Positions 7,464-15,588 of a DNA stretch of 64,000 bases are shown here, piece after piece (the stretch's first letter is position 1; the number at the start of each line of letters is the position of its first letter). The DNA lies in contig CAXXPV010000003.1 of the NCBI GenBank assembly GCA_963675935.2, positions 124,001 through 188,000 of the forward strand, written 5' to 3'. This DNA comes from G963675935 sp963675935. GTDB taxonomy: Bacteria; Planctomycetota; Planctomycetia; Pirellulales; Thermoguttaceae. The notes under the pieces were generated by a model. That model did not search any database. It worked only from the letters and a program-made list of their open reading frames with translations, and was not told the DNA's origin. The position numbers and the translations under genes are program-made.

Positions 7464-9089
7464 ATGGGTCGTTTCGTCGGATTTGGGTTTTTCTGTCTGC
7501 TTGTCGCGGTATTCACGGTCGTTGTCGCCACGGCCGATCAACCCGTCCCCAAGGCGGTGGAACCAACCAAGAAGGTTGACCAGCCGGTTAAAAAGGCGGC
7601 GGAACCAGCCAAGAAGGTTGAGCAGACGGTTAAAAAGGCGGCGGAAGCGCCCAAGAAGGTTGAGCAGACGGTTCAAAAAGCGGTGGAACCGGCGCCGAAA
7701 AAAGACGAGGCCGCCAAGCCGGCGCCCGCCACGCATACCGTGAAGAAGGGGCCGTTGAAGATCACCGTCGAACTCGACGGCGTCTTCGAGAGCGCGGCTG
7801 CCGAGGAAATCAGCGTTCGGCCCGACGAGTGGACCACGATGGTGGTGCGGAAGGCCGCCTCGCACGGCGCCCATGTGCGCAAGGGCGACGTGCTGCTGGA
7901 GCTTGAAACCGAAAAGCTCGACCGTGCCATCGCCGAACTGCGAACTGATGTGAACTTGGGCACGCTGGCTCTTCAGCAAAGCGGCGATCAGTTGAAGGCG
8001 TTGGAAAAGACCACGCCCTTGGACCTTGAGGCATCCCAGCGCGCCGCGCGGCTGACTGAGGAAGACAGCCGCTACTTCTTCGATGTCGAGAAGCCCTTCA
8101 CCGTCAAGTCGAACGATTTCAGTCTGAAATCGGCAAAGCTTTCCTTGGAATACGAACAGGAAGAACTGCGGCAGTTGGAAAAAATGTACAAGGCCGACGA
8201 CATCACCGAGGAAACCGAGGCCATCGTGCTGCAACGCGCCCGCGACACCGTCGAGCGGGCGAAGTTCTCGCTGGAATCGACGCAGTTGAGCCACGATTAC
8301 ATTGCGAAGTATTATATCCCGCGCAAGGACGCGACGGTGAAGGAATCGACGCAGCGAACGCTGCTGGAATCGGAAAAGAACAAGATCGAATTGCCGCTGG
8401 CGTTGCGGCGGCAGGGCTTGGAACTCGACAAACTGCGATGGCAGCAGTCGCAGAGCGAAGCGAAGTTGAAGCGGCTGCTGGCCGACCGCGAGTGTATGAC
8501 CGTTCGCTCGCCCATCGACGGAATCGTTTACCACGGCAAACTTTCTCGCGGAAAGCCGGCCGATTCCGTGACAATGGCCGACTCGCTTCGCCCCGGCGGC
8601 GCGGTCCAACCGAATCAAGTGGTGATGACCGTGGTTGCGCCGCTGCCGATGTTCGTCCGGGCGACGGCGCCCGAGGCCAATCTGCAAGACCTTCGCCCCG
8701 GGCTGAAGGGAATCGCGACGCCGGAGGGCTATCCCGACCTGCGTCTCCCGGCGACGCTCGGCTCGACGAGCGACATTCCGATTTCGCCTGGCACGTTCGA
8801 CGCCCGATTCGACGTTGATCTCAAGGGGAAGACGAAGTTGCTCGTGCCCGGCATGACGTGCAAAGTGAAAATGACAACCTACCTGAATCGCGATGCCCTG
8901 ACGGCGCCGCCCAGCGCGATCGTCGATGACGAAATCGACGACCAAAAGCATTCGGTCGAAGTGATTGAAAAAGATGGCGCGACGAAGAGCCGCCCGGTGG
9001 TCCTCGGACGCAAGACCGACAAGCGGGTCGAGATTGTCGGGGGGATTGTCGAAGGCGAGCAGATCGTGATCGAGCCGGCGAAGAAGTAG
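7464..9089 (+). CDS. HlyD/RND-type periplasmic adaptor-like protein with lysine-rich N-terminal repeats
   Basis: 541 aa. A signal peptide or N-terminal anchor spans residues 1-25 (FVGFGFFCLLVAVFTVVVATA). Residues 27-85 are about five degenerate repeats of the type KAVEPTKKVDQPVKKAAEPA. After that comes an adaptor-like fold: a lipoyl-like half motif (VVRKAASHGAHVRKGDVLLELET), a long coiled-coil region (about 150-330), the second lipoyl half (CMTVRSPIDGIVYHGKL), and a beta-barrel/membrane-proximal region. No inner or outer membrane pump gene is adjacent, so its transporter is unknown. The squalene-cyclase-like gene follows 94 bp later and could be co-transcribed. A GGGAG site lies before the ATG. 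Confidence 0.75.
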   Translation: MGRFVGFGFFCLLVAVFTVVVATADQPVPKAVEPTKKVDQPVKKAAEPAKKVEQTVKKAAEAPKKVEQTVQKAVEPAPKKDEAAKPAPATHTVKKGPLKITVELDGVFESAAAEEISVRPDEWTTMVVRKAASHGAHVRKGDVLLELETEKLDRAIAELRTDVNLGTLALQQSGDQLKALEKTTPLDLEASQRAARLTEEDSRYFFDVEKPFTVKSNDFSLKSAKLSLEYEQEELRQLEKMYKADDITEETEAIVLQRARDTVERAKFSLESTQLSHDYIAKYYIPRKDATVKESTQRTLLESEKNKIELPLALRRQGLELDKLRWQQSQSEAKLKRLLADRECMTVRSPIDGIVYHGKLSRGKPADSVTMADSLRPGGAVQPNQVVMTVVAPLPMFVRATAPEANLQDLRPGLKGIATPEGYPDLRLPATLGSTSDIPISPGTFDARFDVDLKGKTKLLVPGMTCKVKMTTYLNRDALTAPPSAIVDDEIDDQKHSVEVIEKDGATKSRPVVLGRKTDKRVEIVGGIVEGEQIVIEPAKK

Positions 9090-9183
9090 GGATTAGCCGC
9101 TTGCGGTTTCGCAAGGGGACTTACGCGACCGATGTTTACTACCCACTGACCACTACCCGCTACTCCTGACAGTTTCCCTACCA

Positions 9184-10419
9184 ATGCGGATTCTTCCTGC
9201 CTTCGCCCTGATTTCGCTCGTCGTTTGCCTGCCGGCGTCGGCGGACAACGTGCCTGCGGAATTGCCGAAGCCGCCGACCGCCGCCGAAACCGGTCCGAAG
9301 CCGAAGCCCATCGCGCCGCCGTCGGCCGCCGATGTGGATCGGGCGATTCATCGCGGCGTCGAGTTTTTGCTCAAGCGGCAGAACAAGGACGGCTCCTGGG
9401 GTTCGGCCAACATCACCCGGCCCGGCGAGATTTATGCCCCCGCGCCCGGCGCACACCAGGCGTTCAAGGCCGCGGTCACGGCGATGTGCGTTTCGGCCTT
9501 GATCGAAACCGGCGGCGGCGACGCGAAAGTGACGGAATCGCTCGACAGCGGCGAGGCGTGGCTGTTCGAGCATCTGCCGAAGGTGCGCCGCGCCACGCCC
9601 GACGCCATGTACAACGTCTGGACGCACGCCTACGCGATTCAATCGCTGGTTCACATGCTGGGCCGCAAGCCGGACGACGCCCAGCGCCGCGAGCGAATCC
9701 GCCGGCTGATCGAGCAGCAGATCGACATGCTCGTCCGATATGAAGTGGTGGACGGCGGCTGGTCGTACTACGACTTCAAGTATCACACGCAACGGCCAAG
9801 CGGTGACACGTTCAGTTTTGTAACGGCCGCGGCGCTCGTGGCCCTGCACGACGCGAAGCTTGCGGGCGTCGAGCCGCCGCAGCGGTTGATCGATCGCGCC
9901 ACCGAGTCGATCCGCCGGCAGCGCAAGCCCGATTTCTCGGTCCTCTACGGCGAATACCTCAAAACCCGGCCGATGCGCGAGGTCAACCGTCCGTCGGGCA
10001 GCTTGGGCCGCTCGCAGGCATGCAACGTGGCCATGCGGCTTTGGGGCGACCGGCTCGTGACCGACGCCGTGCTGACGACGTGGCTCGACCGGCTTTTCGC
10101 GCGGAACCTGTGGCTCGACATCGGCCGAAAGCGTCCGATCCCACACGAGGCGTGGTGCCAAGTGGCGGGCTATTTCTTCTATTTCGGCCACTACTACGCC
10201 GCGTTATGCATCGAGCAGCTTCCCGAGAAGGATCGCGAGCCGTTCCAAGGCCACTTGGCCCACATCCTGCTGAGCGTTCAGGAGAAGGACGGCTCGTGGT
10301 GGGATTTTCCGATGTTCGACTACCATCAGCAGTACGGAACGGCTTTCGCGCTGATGTCGCTTGCCCGCACGCGCAAGACTGCGGACGGTGAGTCTGGCCA
10401 TCGCGTTTCGCATCCATAA
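9184..10419 (+). CDS. Secreted protein with prenyltransferase/squalene-cyclase-type alpha-barrel repeats
   Basis: 411 aa with a signal peptide (MRILPAFALISLVVCLPASA) and a Pro-rich linker to about residue 50. The rest shows repeats typical of the terpenoid cyclase/prenyltransferase alpha-toroid fold. QW-like motifs are visible near both ends (KRQNKDGSWGS and VQEKDGSWWDFP). The acidic DXDD motif of true squalene-hopene cyclases is not evident, and the length is short for one. Export also argues against a role as a cytosolic hopanoid enzyme. Such exported toroid proteins are frequent in planctomycetes, and their activity is unknown. Confidence 0.7.
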   Translation: MRILPAFALISLVVCLPASADNVPAELPKPPTAAETGPKPKPIAPPSAADVDRAIHRGVEFLLKRQNKDGSWGSANITRPGEIYAPAPGAHQAFKAAVTAMCVSALIETGGGDAKVTESLDSGEAWLFEHLPKVRRATPDAMYNVWTHAYAIQSLVHMLGRKPDDAQRRERIRRLIEQQIDMLVRYEVVDGGWSYYDFKYHTQRPSGDTFSFVTAAALVALHDAKLAGVEPPQRLIDRATESIRRQRKPDFSVLYGEYLKTRPMREVNRPSGSLGRSQACNVAMRLWGDRLVTDAVLTTWLDRLFARNLWLDIGRKRPIPHEAWCQVAGYFFYFGHYYAALCIEQLPEKDREPFQGHLAHILLSVQEKDGSWWDFPMFDYHQQYGTAFALMSLARTRKTADGESGHRVSHP

Positions 10420-10460
10420 TTTCCACTTGCGCATCTCGGCGAAACCGCAAGCGGATTTTT

Positions 10461-11231
10461 TCACACGCCCACGATGCTGTAGCCGCAATCGACGTGGATG
10501 ACCTCGCCGGTCACGCCGCGCGACATATCGCCCAGCAGGTAGAGGCCCGCGGCGCCGAGGTCGTCGGGCTCGACGTTGCGGCCCAGCGGGGCGCGCTTGA
10601 GCACGTAGTTTTGCAGCTTGCCGAAGTTGGCGATGCCGGCCGAGCTGATTGTGCGGACCGGGCCGGCGCTGATGGCGTTCACCCGGATGTTCTTCGAGCC
10701 GAGGTCCCACGCCAAGTAGCGGACGCTGTGTTCGAGCGCGGCCTTGCAGACGCCCATCACGTTGTAGCCGGGCACGACTTTTTCGCCGCCGTAGTAGCTA
10801 AGCGTGACGATCGAGCCGCCGTCGGTCATCAGTCCCGCGGCGCCGCGCGCGGCGGCCACCAGACTGTAGACGCTCGTGTCCATCGCCAAGTGCCAGCCCT
10901 CGCGACTCGTTTCGACGTAGGGATTGTTCAATTCCTTCGGCGGGGCGAACGCGATCGAGTGGACCAGGAAATCGAGACGCCCGTAGACGTTGCCGATTTC
11001 ATCGAAGACGCGCCGCAGGTCGGCGTCGCGTCCCACGTCGCAAGGCACGACGACTTTCGGCGCGAGCGGATCGACCAATTGGCGGACGCGATGTTCATGC
11101 GCCCGGCCGGGCAGATGGGTGAAGGCCAGCTCGGCGCCTTCGGCCAGCAGGGCTTGGCTGATGGCCCAGGCGATGCTTCGGTCGTTGGCCACGCCCATGA
11201 CGAGGCCGAGTTTGTTGGAGAATGTTTTCAT
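10461..11231 (-). CDS. fabI: Enoyl-[acyl-carrier-protein] reductase (NADH), FabI type
   Basis: 256 aa from the ATG at 11229-11231. It is a short-chain dehydrogenase-fold enzyme that reduces enoyl-ACP in the last step of the fatty acid elongation cycle. The nucleotide-binding N-terminus carries the FabI signature GVANDRSIAWAI. Catalytic Tyr156 and Lys163 are in Y-X6-K spacing (GYNVMGVCKAALE), with the second conserved tyrosine at 146. Length is normal for FabI. It starts 2 bp after the stop of the acyl-CoA dehydrogenase gene, making it the last gene of an etfB-etfA-ACAD-fabI run. A CCGCTTGCGG-type short repeat lies just beyond the stop codon. Confidence 0.95.
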   Translation of the reverse strand: MKTFSNKLGLVMGVANDRSIAWAISQALLAEGAELAFTHLPGRAHEHRVRQLVDPLAPKVVVPCDVGRDADLRRVFDEIGNVYGRLDFLVHSIAFAPPKELNNPYVETSREGWHLAMDTSVYSLVAAARGAAGLMTDGGSIVTLSYYGGEKVVPGYNVMGVCKAALEHSVRYLAWDLGSKNIRVNAISAGPVRTISSAGIANFGKLQNYVLKRAPLGRNVEPDDLGAAGLYLLGDMSRGVTGEVIHVDCGYSIVGV

Positions 11232-11233
11232 GG

Positions 11234-12985
11234 TTACCCCGCCGCGGGCACCGGCCCGGCCAGCAGGGCGTACTCTTCCGTCGCCGCCGCGTCGCCCGCC
11301 AAAATCTGCTCGCAGTTCATCCGCAGTTTCGCCAGATCGCGGTCGATGAATCGGCGTGCCACGCGCTTCTTGCGATCGTTCTTCGCACCCTGGGCCAACA
11401 AGAGATGGCCGATCACCACCGTGAGGGCCGAATCGACCAGCTTGCGGCCGGAAAGATCGAGATAGGACGAGCCTTTCGTCTTGACGTACTGCACCGCCTC
11501 GTTGATGCAAAGCCGGGCCGCGATCAACCGCTGCTTGAGCGATTCGAGCAGAGCATCGTCATAAGTCCTAGCTTCGTGCGGTTCGACCCACGTGTCCAAC
11601 GAACCCGACGTAACGCCGCGCACCGCCCCGACCACTTGCAACTGACTCGTGCCTTCGTAGATCGTCGTGATGCGTGCATCGCGGGCGTAACGCTCGGCCG
11701 CGTAGTCCTTCATGTAGCCCGAACCGCCGAGCACCTGGATGCAATCGTACGCCACGGCGTTGGCCATCTCCGAGCAATAATACTTGCTCATCGGCGTGAG
11801 CATTCCGTTCATCCGCTTGAGCGAACGGAAAAGCTGCTTGTGCCGCTTTTCCTCTTCCTTGTCGAGATTTTCGTGCATCTCGAGCACTCGGAAGCTGTTG
11901 TTCTCATGGTCGCACACACGGGCCGTCTCGTAGGTGAGCACGCGAGCCGCCTCGATGTCGATCTTCATATCGGTGACCAACTCGGCCACGGCCGGCAGCC
12001 GTTCGATCGGTCCGCCGAACTGGCATCGAGTGTGGGCATACGTCCGCGCCAAGCGATAGGCCGCCTCGGCCACGCCCAGCGATTGCGCGGCGATGCCCAC
12101 CCGAGCGCCGTTCATCAGGGCCATCACGTAGGTAATCAAACCGCGCTGCCGCTCGCCGATCAGCCGGCAGGGCATGTTGTCGAACACCATTTCGCACGTC
12201 GGCGAGCCGTGGATGCCCAGCTTGTTTTCCAAGTGGCGAACCTTTACCCGCTCCGACCGCTCGGCGATGAAAAGACTCAGGCCGCGTCCGTCGGAAATAT
12301 CCGGCTCGCTCCGGGCGAGGACCAGCAGAATTTCGCCGCAACCGTTCGTGATGAATCGCTTCACGCCGTTCAAATACCAGTTGCCCTGTTCGTCTTGCGT
12401 CGCGCGGAGCCGCACGGCCTGGAGGTCGCTGCCGGCGTCGGGCTCGGTCAGCACCATCGCGCCGGTTACTTCGCCGCGCGAGAAACGCGGCAAGACCTCG
12501 GCGCGAATTTCGTCGTTGGCGAAGGCGTAAACCGTCTCGGCGATGCCTTGCAGCCCGAACATGTTCATCAGCGAGGTGTCGGCTCGGCTGATGATTTCGG
12601 TGGCCATCGTGTAGATCAAACAGGGGCAATTCAGGCCGCCGTACTTGCGCGGCAGTGTGAAGCCCATCATGTCGGCCTGCGTGAGCCGGTCCAAATTTTG
12701 TTGGACCAGGGGATGCAGCGTTACCGTGCCGTCGTCGTTCAGGGTGTTGCCCTCGCGATCGACCTGCTCGGCGTTCGGGGCAATGACTTCGGCGGCGACT
12801 TCGCCGATGATTTCGAGCGCACGGCGATAGTTATCGACCGCGTCGGCGGCGTCCTGCGGGGCGTAGCCCGAGGGATCGTCGGCCGCGTGGACGAAATTGT
12901 CCTCTTGCAGCGTCGCCAGTTCGGCCAAGTCGATATGGTCGAACAGGAATTGAATGTCTTCGTTATCGAGAAAATAATTCGCCAC
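11234..12985 (-). CDS. Acyl-CoA dehydrogenase with extended C-terminal domain
   Basis: 583 aa from a GTG start (VANYFLDNEDIQFL), chosen because GAGGAG lies 8 bases upstream on the minus strand. The open frame continues upstream only through repeat DNA. The FAD-dependent ACAD core covers about residues 80-430: FTLPRKYGG, MVLTEPDAGSDLQAV, CQFGGPIERLPAVAELV, and the catalytic Glu in TTIYEGTSQLQ. About 150 further residues (430-583) form a C-terminal helical domain like that of longer acyl-CoA dehydrogenases. Electrons would pass to the ETF encoded upstream. Substrate chain length cannot be told. Co-location with fabI links it to acyl-chain metabolism. Confidence 0.92.
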   Translation of the reverse strand: MANYFLDNEDIQFLFDHIDLAELATLQEDNFVHAADDPSGYAPQDAADAVDNYRRALEIIGEVAAEVIAPNAEQVDREGNTLNDDGTVTLHPLVQQNLDRLTQADMMGFTLPRKYGGLNCPCLIYTMATEIISRADTSLMNMFGLQGIAETVYAFANDEIRAEVLPRFSRGEVTGAMVLTEPDAGSDLQAVRLRATQDEQGNWYLNGVKRFITNGCGEILLVLARSEPDISDGRGLSLFIAERSERVKVRHLENKLGIHGSPTCEMVFDNMPCRLIGERQRGLITYVMALMNGARVGIAAQSLGVAEAAYRLARTYAHTRCQFGGPIERLPAVAELVTDMKIDIEAARVLTYETARVCDHENNSFRVLEMHENLDKEEEKRHKQLFRSLKRMNGMLTPMSKYYCSEMANAVAYDCIQVLGGSGYMKDYAAERYARDARITTIYEGTSQLQVVGAVRGVTSGSLDTWVEPHEARTYDDALLESLKQRLIAARLCINEAVQYVKTKGSSYLDLSGRKLVDSALTVVIGHLLLAQGAKNDRKKRVARRFIDRDLAKLRMNCEQILAGDAAATEEYALLAGPVPAAG

Positions 12986-13023
12986 GGGGGATGCTCCTCG
13001 GGGGCTATTGCTGAACCAACTCT

Positions 13024-13127
13024 CGTTCCCACGCTCTGCGTGGGAACGTCGTTTTTGGCCGCTCCGCGGCCTCTCTCGGGGACGCGGAGCGTCCCGACTG
13101 TGCGTTCCCACGCGGAGCGTGGGAACG
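13024..13127. repeat. Pair of CGTTCCCACGC palindromes
   Basis: Two copies of the hairpin CGTTCCCACG/CGTGGGAACG (13024-13048 and 13103-13127) lie in the gap between etfA and the ACAD gene. The same family occurs at 27959-28095, about 60368-60543 and 63783-63917. A GAAACCGCAAGCGG unit follows at 13137-13152, just beyond the etfA stop codon. Confidence 0.75.
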
Positions 13128-13154
13128 AGGTAAATTGCGAAACCGCAAGCGGTT

Positions 13155-14186
13155 TTATCTCGTCTTTTCCTTGATCGCCTTAATCATCATCGGAATCACT
13201 TCCTTGTAATCGCCGACGATGCCGTAATGCGCGACGCCGAAAATCGGGGCGTCGCGGTCGGTGTTGATCGCGATGATCTTCGCCGACTCTTCCATGCCGG
13301 CCCTGTGCTGCACCGCGCCGCTGATGCCGACGGCAATATAGAGCGCGGGCCGAACCGTCGTGCCGGTCTGACCCACCTGATGCTCCTTGCCGATGTAGCC
13401 GCTATCGACGGCCGCGCGGCTCGCGCCGACGGCCCCGCCGATCGCGCCGGCCAAGTCGTAAAGCAGCTTGAAATTGTCTCGGCTGCCGATGCCGCCGCCG
13501 CCGGCCACAATCACCCGCGCGCCCTTCAAATTCACCTTCTTCGCTTCGAGGTGCCGCTGGATGAGTTTGATGGCCATCAGTGTGTCGTCGATTTCGATCT
13601 TTTCGTCGATGACATGGCCCGTGCGCGCGTTGTCGGGCGTCTTCAAGGGCATGACACCCTCGCGCACCGTGGCCATCTGCGGCCATTGATCGTAGTTGAC
13701 AATCGTGGCGATGATGTTGCCGCCGAAGGCCGGACGAATCTGCAACAACAGATTTTTGTGCGTCACGCCCGCTTTCGGATCGGTCACGTCGGCGATGTCG
13801 AGGTCGGTGCAGTCGGCCGTCAGGCCGGAACGCAGCGATGAGGCCACGCGCGGGGCGAGGTCGCGCCCGATGGCCGTCGCTCCGACGATGACGATCTGCG
13901 GCCGATGCTTCTCGACCAGCGTGGTCAACACCTTCGCGTAGGGCAACGTTTGATAATGGGCCATCCGCGGATGGTCGGCCAGATACACGTTGTCGATGCC
14001 TTGGGCAATGAGCCGCTTGGCCAGCGGGCCGACGCCCGCGCCCGGCAATACGGCGCCGGCCTTGACGCCCAGCCGGTCGGCCAGTTCGCGGGCCTTGCCG
14101 CAAAGCTCCAAGGTCACGTCGTGCAACGCGCCGTCTTCTTGTTCGGCGAACACCCAGACTTCGCCTTGGCGGTTCGGTTCTGACAT
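13155..14186 (-). CDS. etfA: Electron transfer flavoprotein, alpha subunit
   Basis: 343 aa. It carries FAD and, with EtfB, accepts electrons from acyl-CoA dehydrogenases and passes them to ETF:quinone oxidoreductase. The N-terminal domain starts VWVFAEQEDGALHDVTLELCGKAREL. The C-terminal FAD-binding domain has GGGGIGSRDNFKLLYDLA, GQTGTTVRPALYIAVGISGA and QHRAGMEES, the EtfA signature. Length is at the upper end of the usual range. It lies 110 bp downstream of etfB on the same strand, with repeat DNA between them, and upstream of the ACAD gene. Confidence 0.95.
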   Translation of the reverse strand: MSEPNRQGEVWVFAEQEDGALHDVTLELCGKARELADRLGVKAGAVLPGAGVGPLAKRLIAQGIDNVYLADHPRMAHYQTLPYAKVLTTLVEKHRPQIVIVGATAIGRDLAPRVASSLRSGLTADCTDLDIADVTDPKAGVTHKNLLLQIRPAFGGNIIATIVNYDQWPQMATVREGVMPLKTPDNARTGHVIDEKIEIDDTLMAIKLIQRHLEAKKVNLKGARVIVAGGGGIGSRDNFKLLYDLAGAIGGAVGASRAAVDSGYIGKEHQVGQTGTTVRPALYIAVGISGAVQHRAGMEESAKIIAINTDRDAPIFGVAHYGIVGDYKEVIPMMIKAIKEKTR

Positions 14187-14191
14187 GGAAT

Positions 14192-14290
14192 GGTCTTAGG
14201 TCTTGGGTCTTAGGTCTTTGGTTTTAGGACTTAGGTCGATGGTCTTAGGGCTGCGGTCGTTGGTTTCCAAGACCCAAGACCCAAGACCCA
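14192..14290. repeat. Tandem GGTCTTAGGTCTTGG-type repeats between etfB and etfA
   Basis: About six imperfect heptamer-based direct repeats (GTCTTAG, GTCTTGG, GTCTTTG) are followed by the inverted form (CCAAGACCCAAGACCCA). The same sequence type forms the interior of the elements at 40029 and 46581. Confidence 0.7.
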
Positions 14291-14296
14291 GGGACC

Positions 14297-15211
14297 CTAT
14301 CCCCACGTTCGATCCACAACGAGTTCATGCACCATCTGCCCGATGCCGGCTTCGGTCGGCGGAATGTCGGTGAAGCCCTCTTTCGTCAACACAATCGCCT
14401 GTACGCGGTTCACCTTCGTCGGCGAGCCGGCCAAGCCGCAGCGGCCAAGGTCGGCGTGAATGTCGTCCAAGTTCCACTGTTCGATCAACAGCCCGCGGAC
14501 TTTGAGCGATTCGACCCGGCGTTGAGTTTCGGCAGCCAATTGCTCTTCGCCGGCGTCAGGCATGGCGGCCTTCACCTCGGCGGCAACCTCGGCGGGTACG
14601 CGGGCACGTTTCATCCGCATCACCCGCTTCGCCGCCAACGGACGCGGCCGATTGGCCGACTCGATCACGGTAATCAGCACGGGCAGCCGGACCTCGACGA
14701 TCTCCCAGCCGTGACCGATGTTGCGCCGGACGCGAGCCACGCGGTCGTGGACGCTAATCATTTCTTCTAAATAGGTAATCTGGGGAATCCCCAGTTTTTC
14801 GGCACATTGCGGCCCGACCTGGGCCGTGTCGCCGTCGATGGCCTGGCGACCGCAGAAGACGAAATCGAACCGCCCAACGGTTTTCGCGGCCTGGGCCAGG
14901 ATGTAGCTCGTGGCCAGGGTGTCGCTGGCGGCGGCCTTGCGGTCGGTGAGCAAAATGGCCCGATCGGCGCCGCGAAACAGGCAATCGCGGAGCACGTCGG
15001 CCGCCTTGGGCGGGCCCATCGAAACCACGGTGACGGTTCCGCCGTACTCATCGCGGACCGCCAAGGCGGATTCCAGGGCGTGGAGGTCTTCCGGGTTGAA
15101 GATGGTGGGCAGTGCCCCCCGGTTGACCGTGCCGTCTTCTTTCATGGCCTCGGCCGTGATATTGGCCGTGTCGGGCACTTGTTTTACGCAAACAATGCTA
15201 TCGTACTCCAC
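14297..15211 (-). CDS. etfB: Electron transfer flavoprotein, beta subunit
   Basis: 304 aa. It is the AMP-binding partner of EtfA. Recognisable segments are the N-terminus IVCVKQVPDTANITAEAM, the nucleotide-binding strand TVVSMGPPKAADVLRDCLFRGADRAILLTD, and FVFCGRQAIDGDTAQVGPQCAEKLGIPQITYLEEM. It is somewhat longer than typical EtfB (about 250-265 aa), mainly at the C-terminus. It is the first gene of the etfB-etfA-ACAD-fabI run on the minus strand. Confidence 0.93.
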   Translation of the reverse strand: MEYDSIVCVKQVPDTANITAEAMKEDGTVNRGALPTIFNPEDLHALESALAVRDEYGGTVTVVSMGPPKAADVLRDCLFRGADRAILLTDRKAAASDTLATSYILAQAAKTVGRFDFVFCGRQAIDGDTAQVGPQCAEKLGIPQITYLEEMISVHDRVARVRRNIGHGWEIVEVRLPVLITVIESANRPRPLAAKRVMRMKRARVPAEVAAEVKAAMPDAGEEQLAAETQRRVESLKVRGLLIEQWNLDDIHADLGRCGLAGSPTKVNRVQAIVLTKEGFTDIPPTEAGIGQMVHELVVDRTWG

Positions 15212-15588
15212 TGGTTCAAGCTCCGGCTTGCCATCGGTTGATCGTGCAAAAGCCCAAAAGGTAGCAGGCCGCGGGCTTCAGGTCAACCCTACTCACCCCC
15301 GCTACGGCAGGGAAGTGGCTTCCCCTCGGCCTTGATGACGACAGTCGTTTGTCGTTCCCGAAGCGGCCGCGCGGCCGCGAACCCGAAGGTTCAATTGCGC
15401 GAATTGCATCGACTTTACGGCCTCTTTGTGAGTCTTCCAAGCGGTGGAGAGGCCGGCAAATCGTTTTGGCAGGCTTTTTTTTGGGCCCACACGGCTCCAT
15501 CTGGCCAGAACCAAGCTAACCTTCCCAATAGGAACAAGGGGAGAAATTGACGCCGGGGGGCACGGTGTGCGCCGATTTTGACATTTTT
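15212..15588. other. Intergenic gap upstream of etfB and the GGDEF gene
   Basis: This divergent gap should hold the promoters for etfB (minus) and the receiver-GGDEF gene (plus). GGCCGCGCGGCC and GAACCCGAAGGTTC palindromes lie near 15362-15392. I see no confident -10/-35 pair and no convincing gene; the open frames here lack recognisable family features. Confidence 0.5.

Noticed and set aside
7317..8951. Long antisense open frame (544 codons) opposite the HlyD-like gene
   Set aside because: It mirrors GC-rich codon bias and the tandem lysine repeats of the real gene. It has no recognisable domains and no start with a ribosome site.
11222..13174. 650-codon plus-strand frame opposite the acyl-CoA dehydrogenase
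   Set aside because: Shadow frame of a GC-rich gene; no domain recognised.
15216..15500. Minus-strand open frame of 94 codons upstream of etfB
   Set aside because: No motif, no ribosome site, and composition unlike its neighbours; treated as non-coding.
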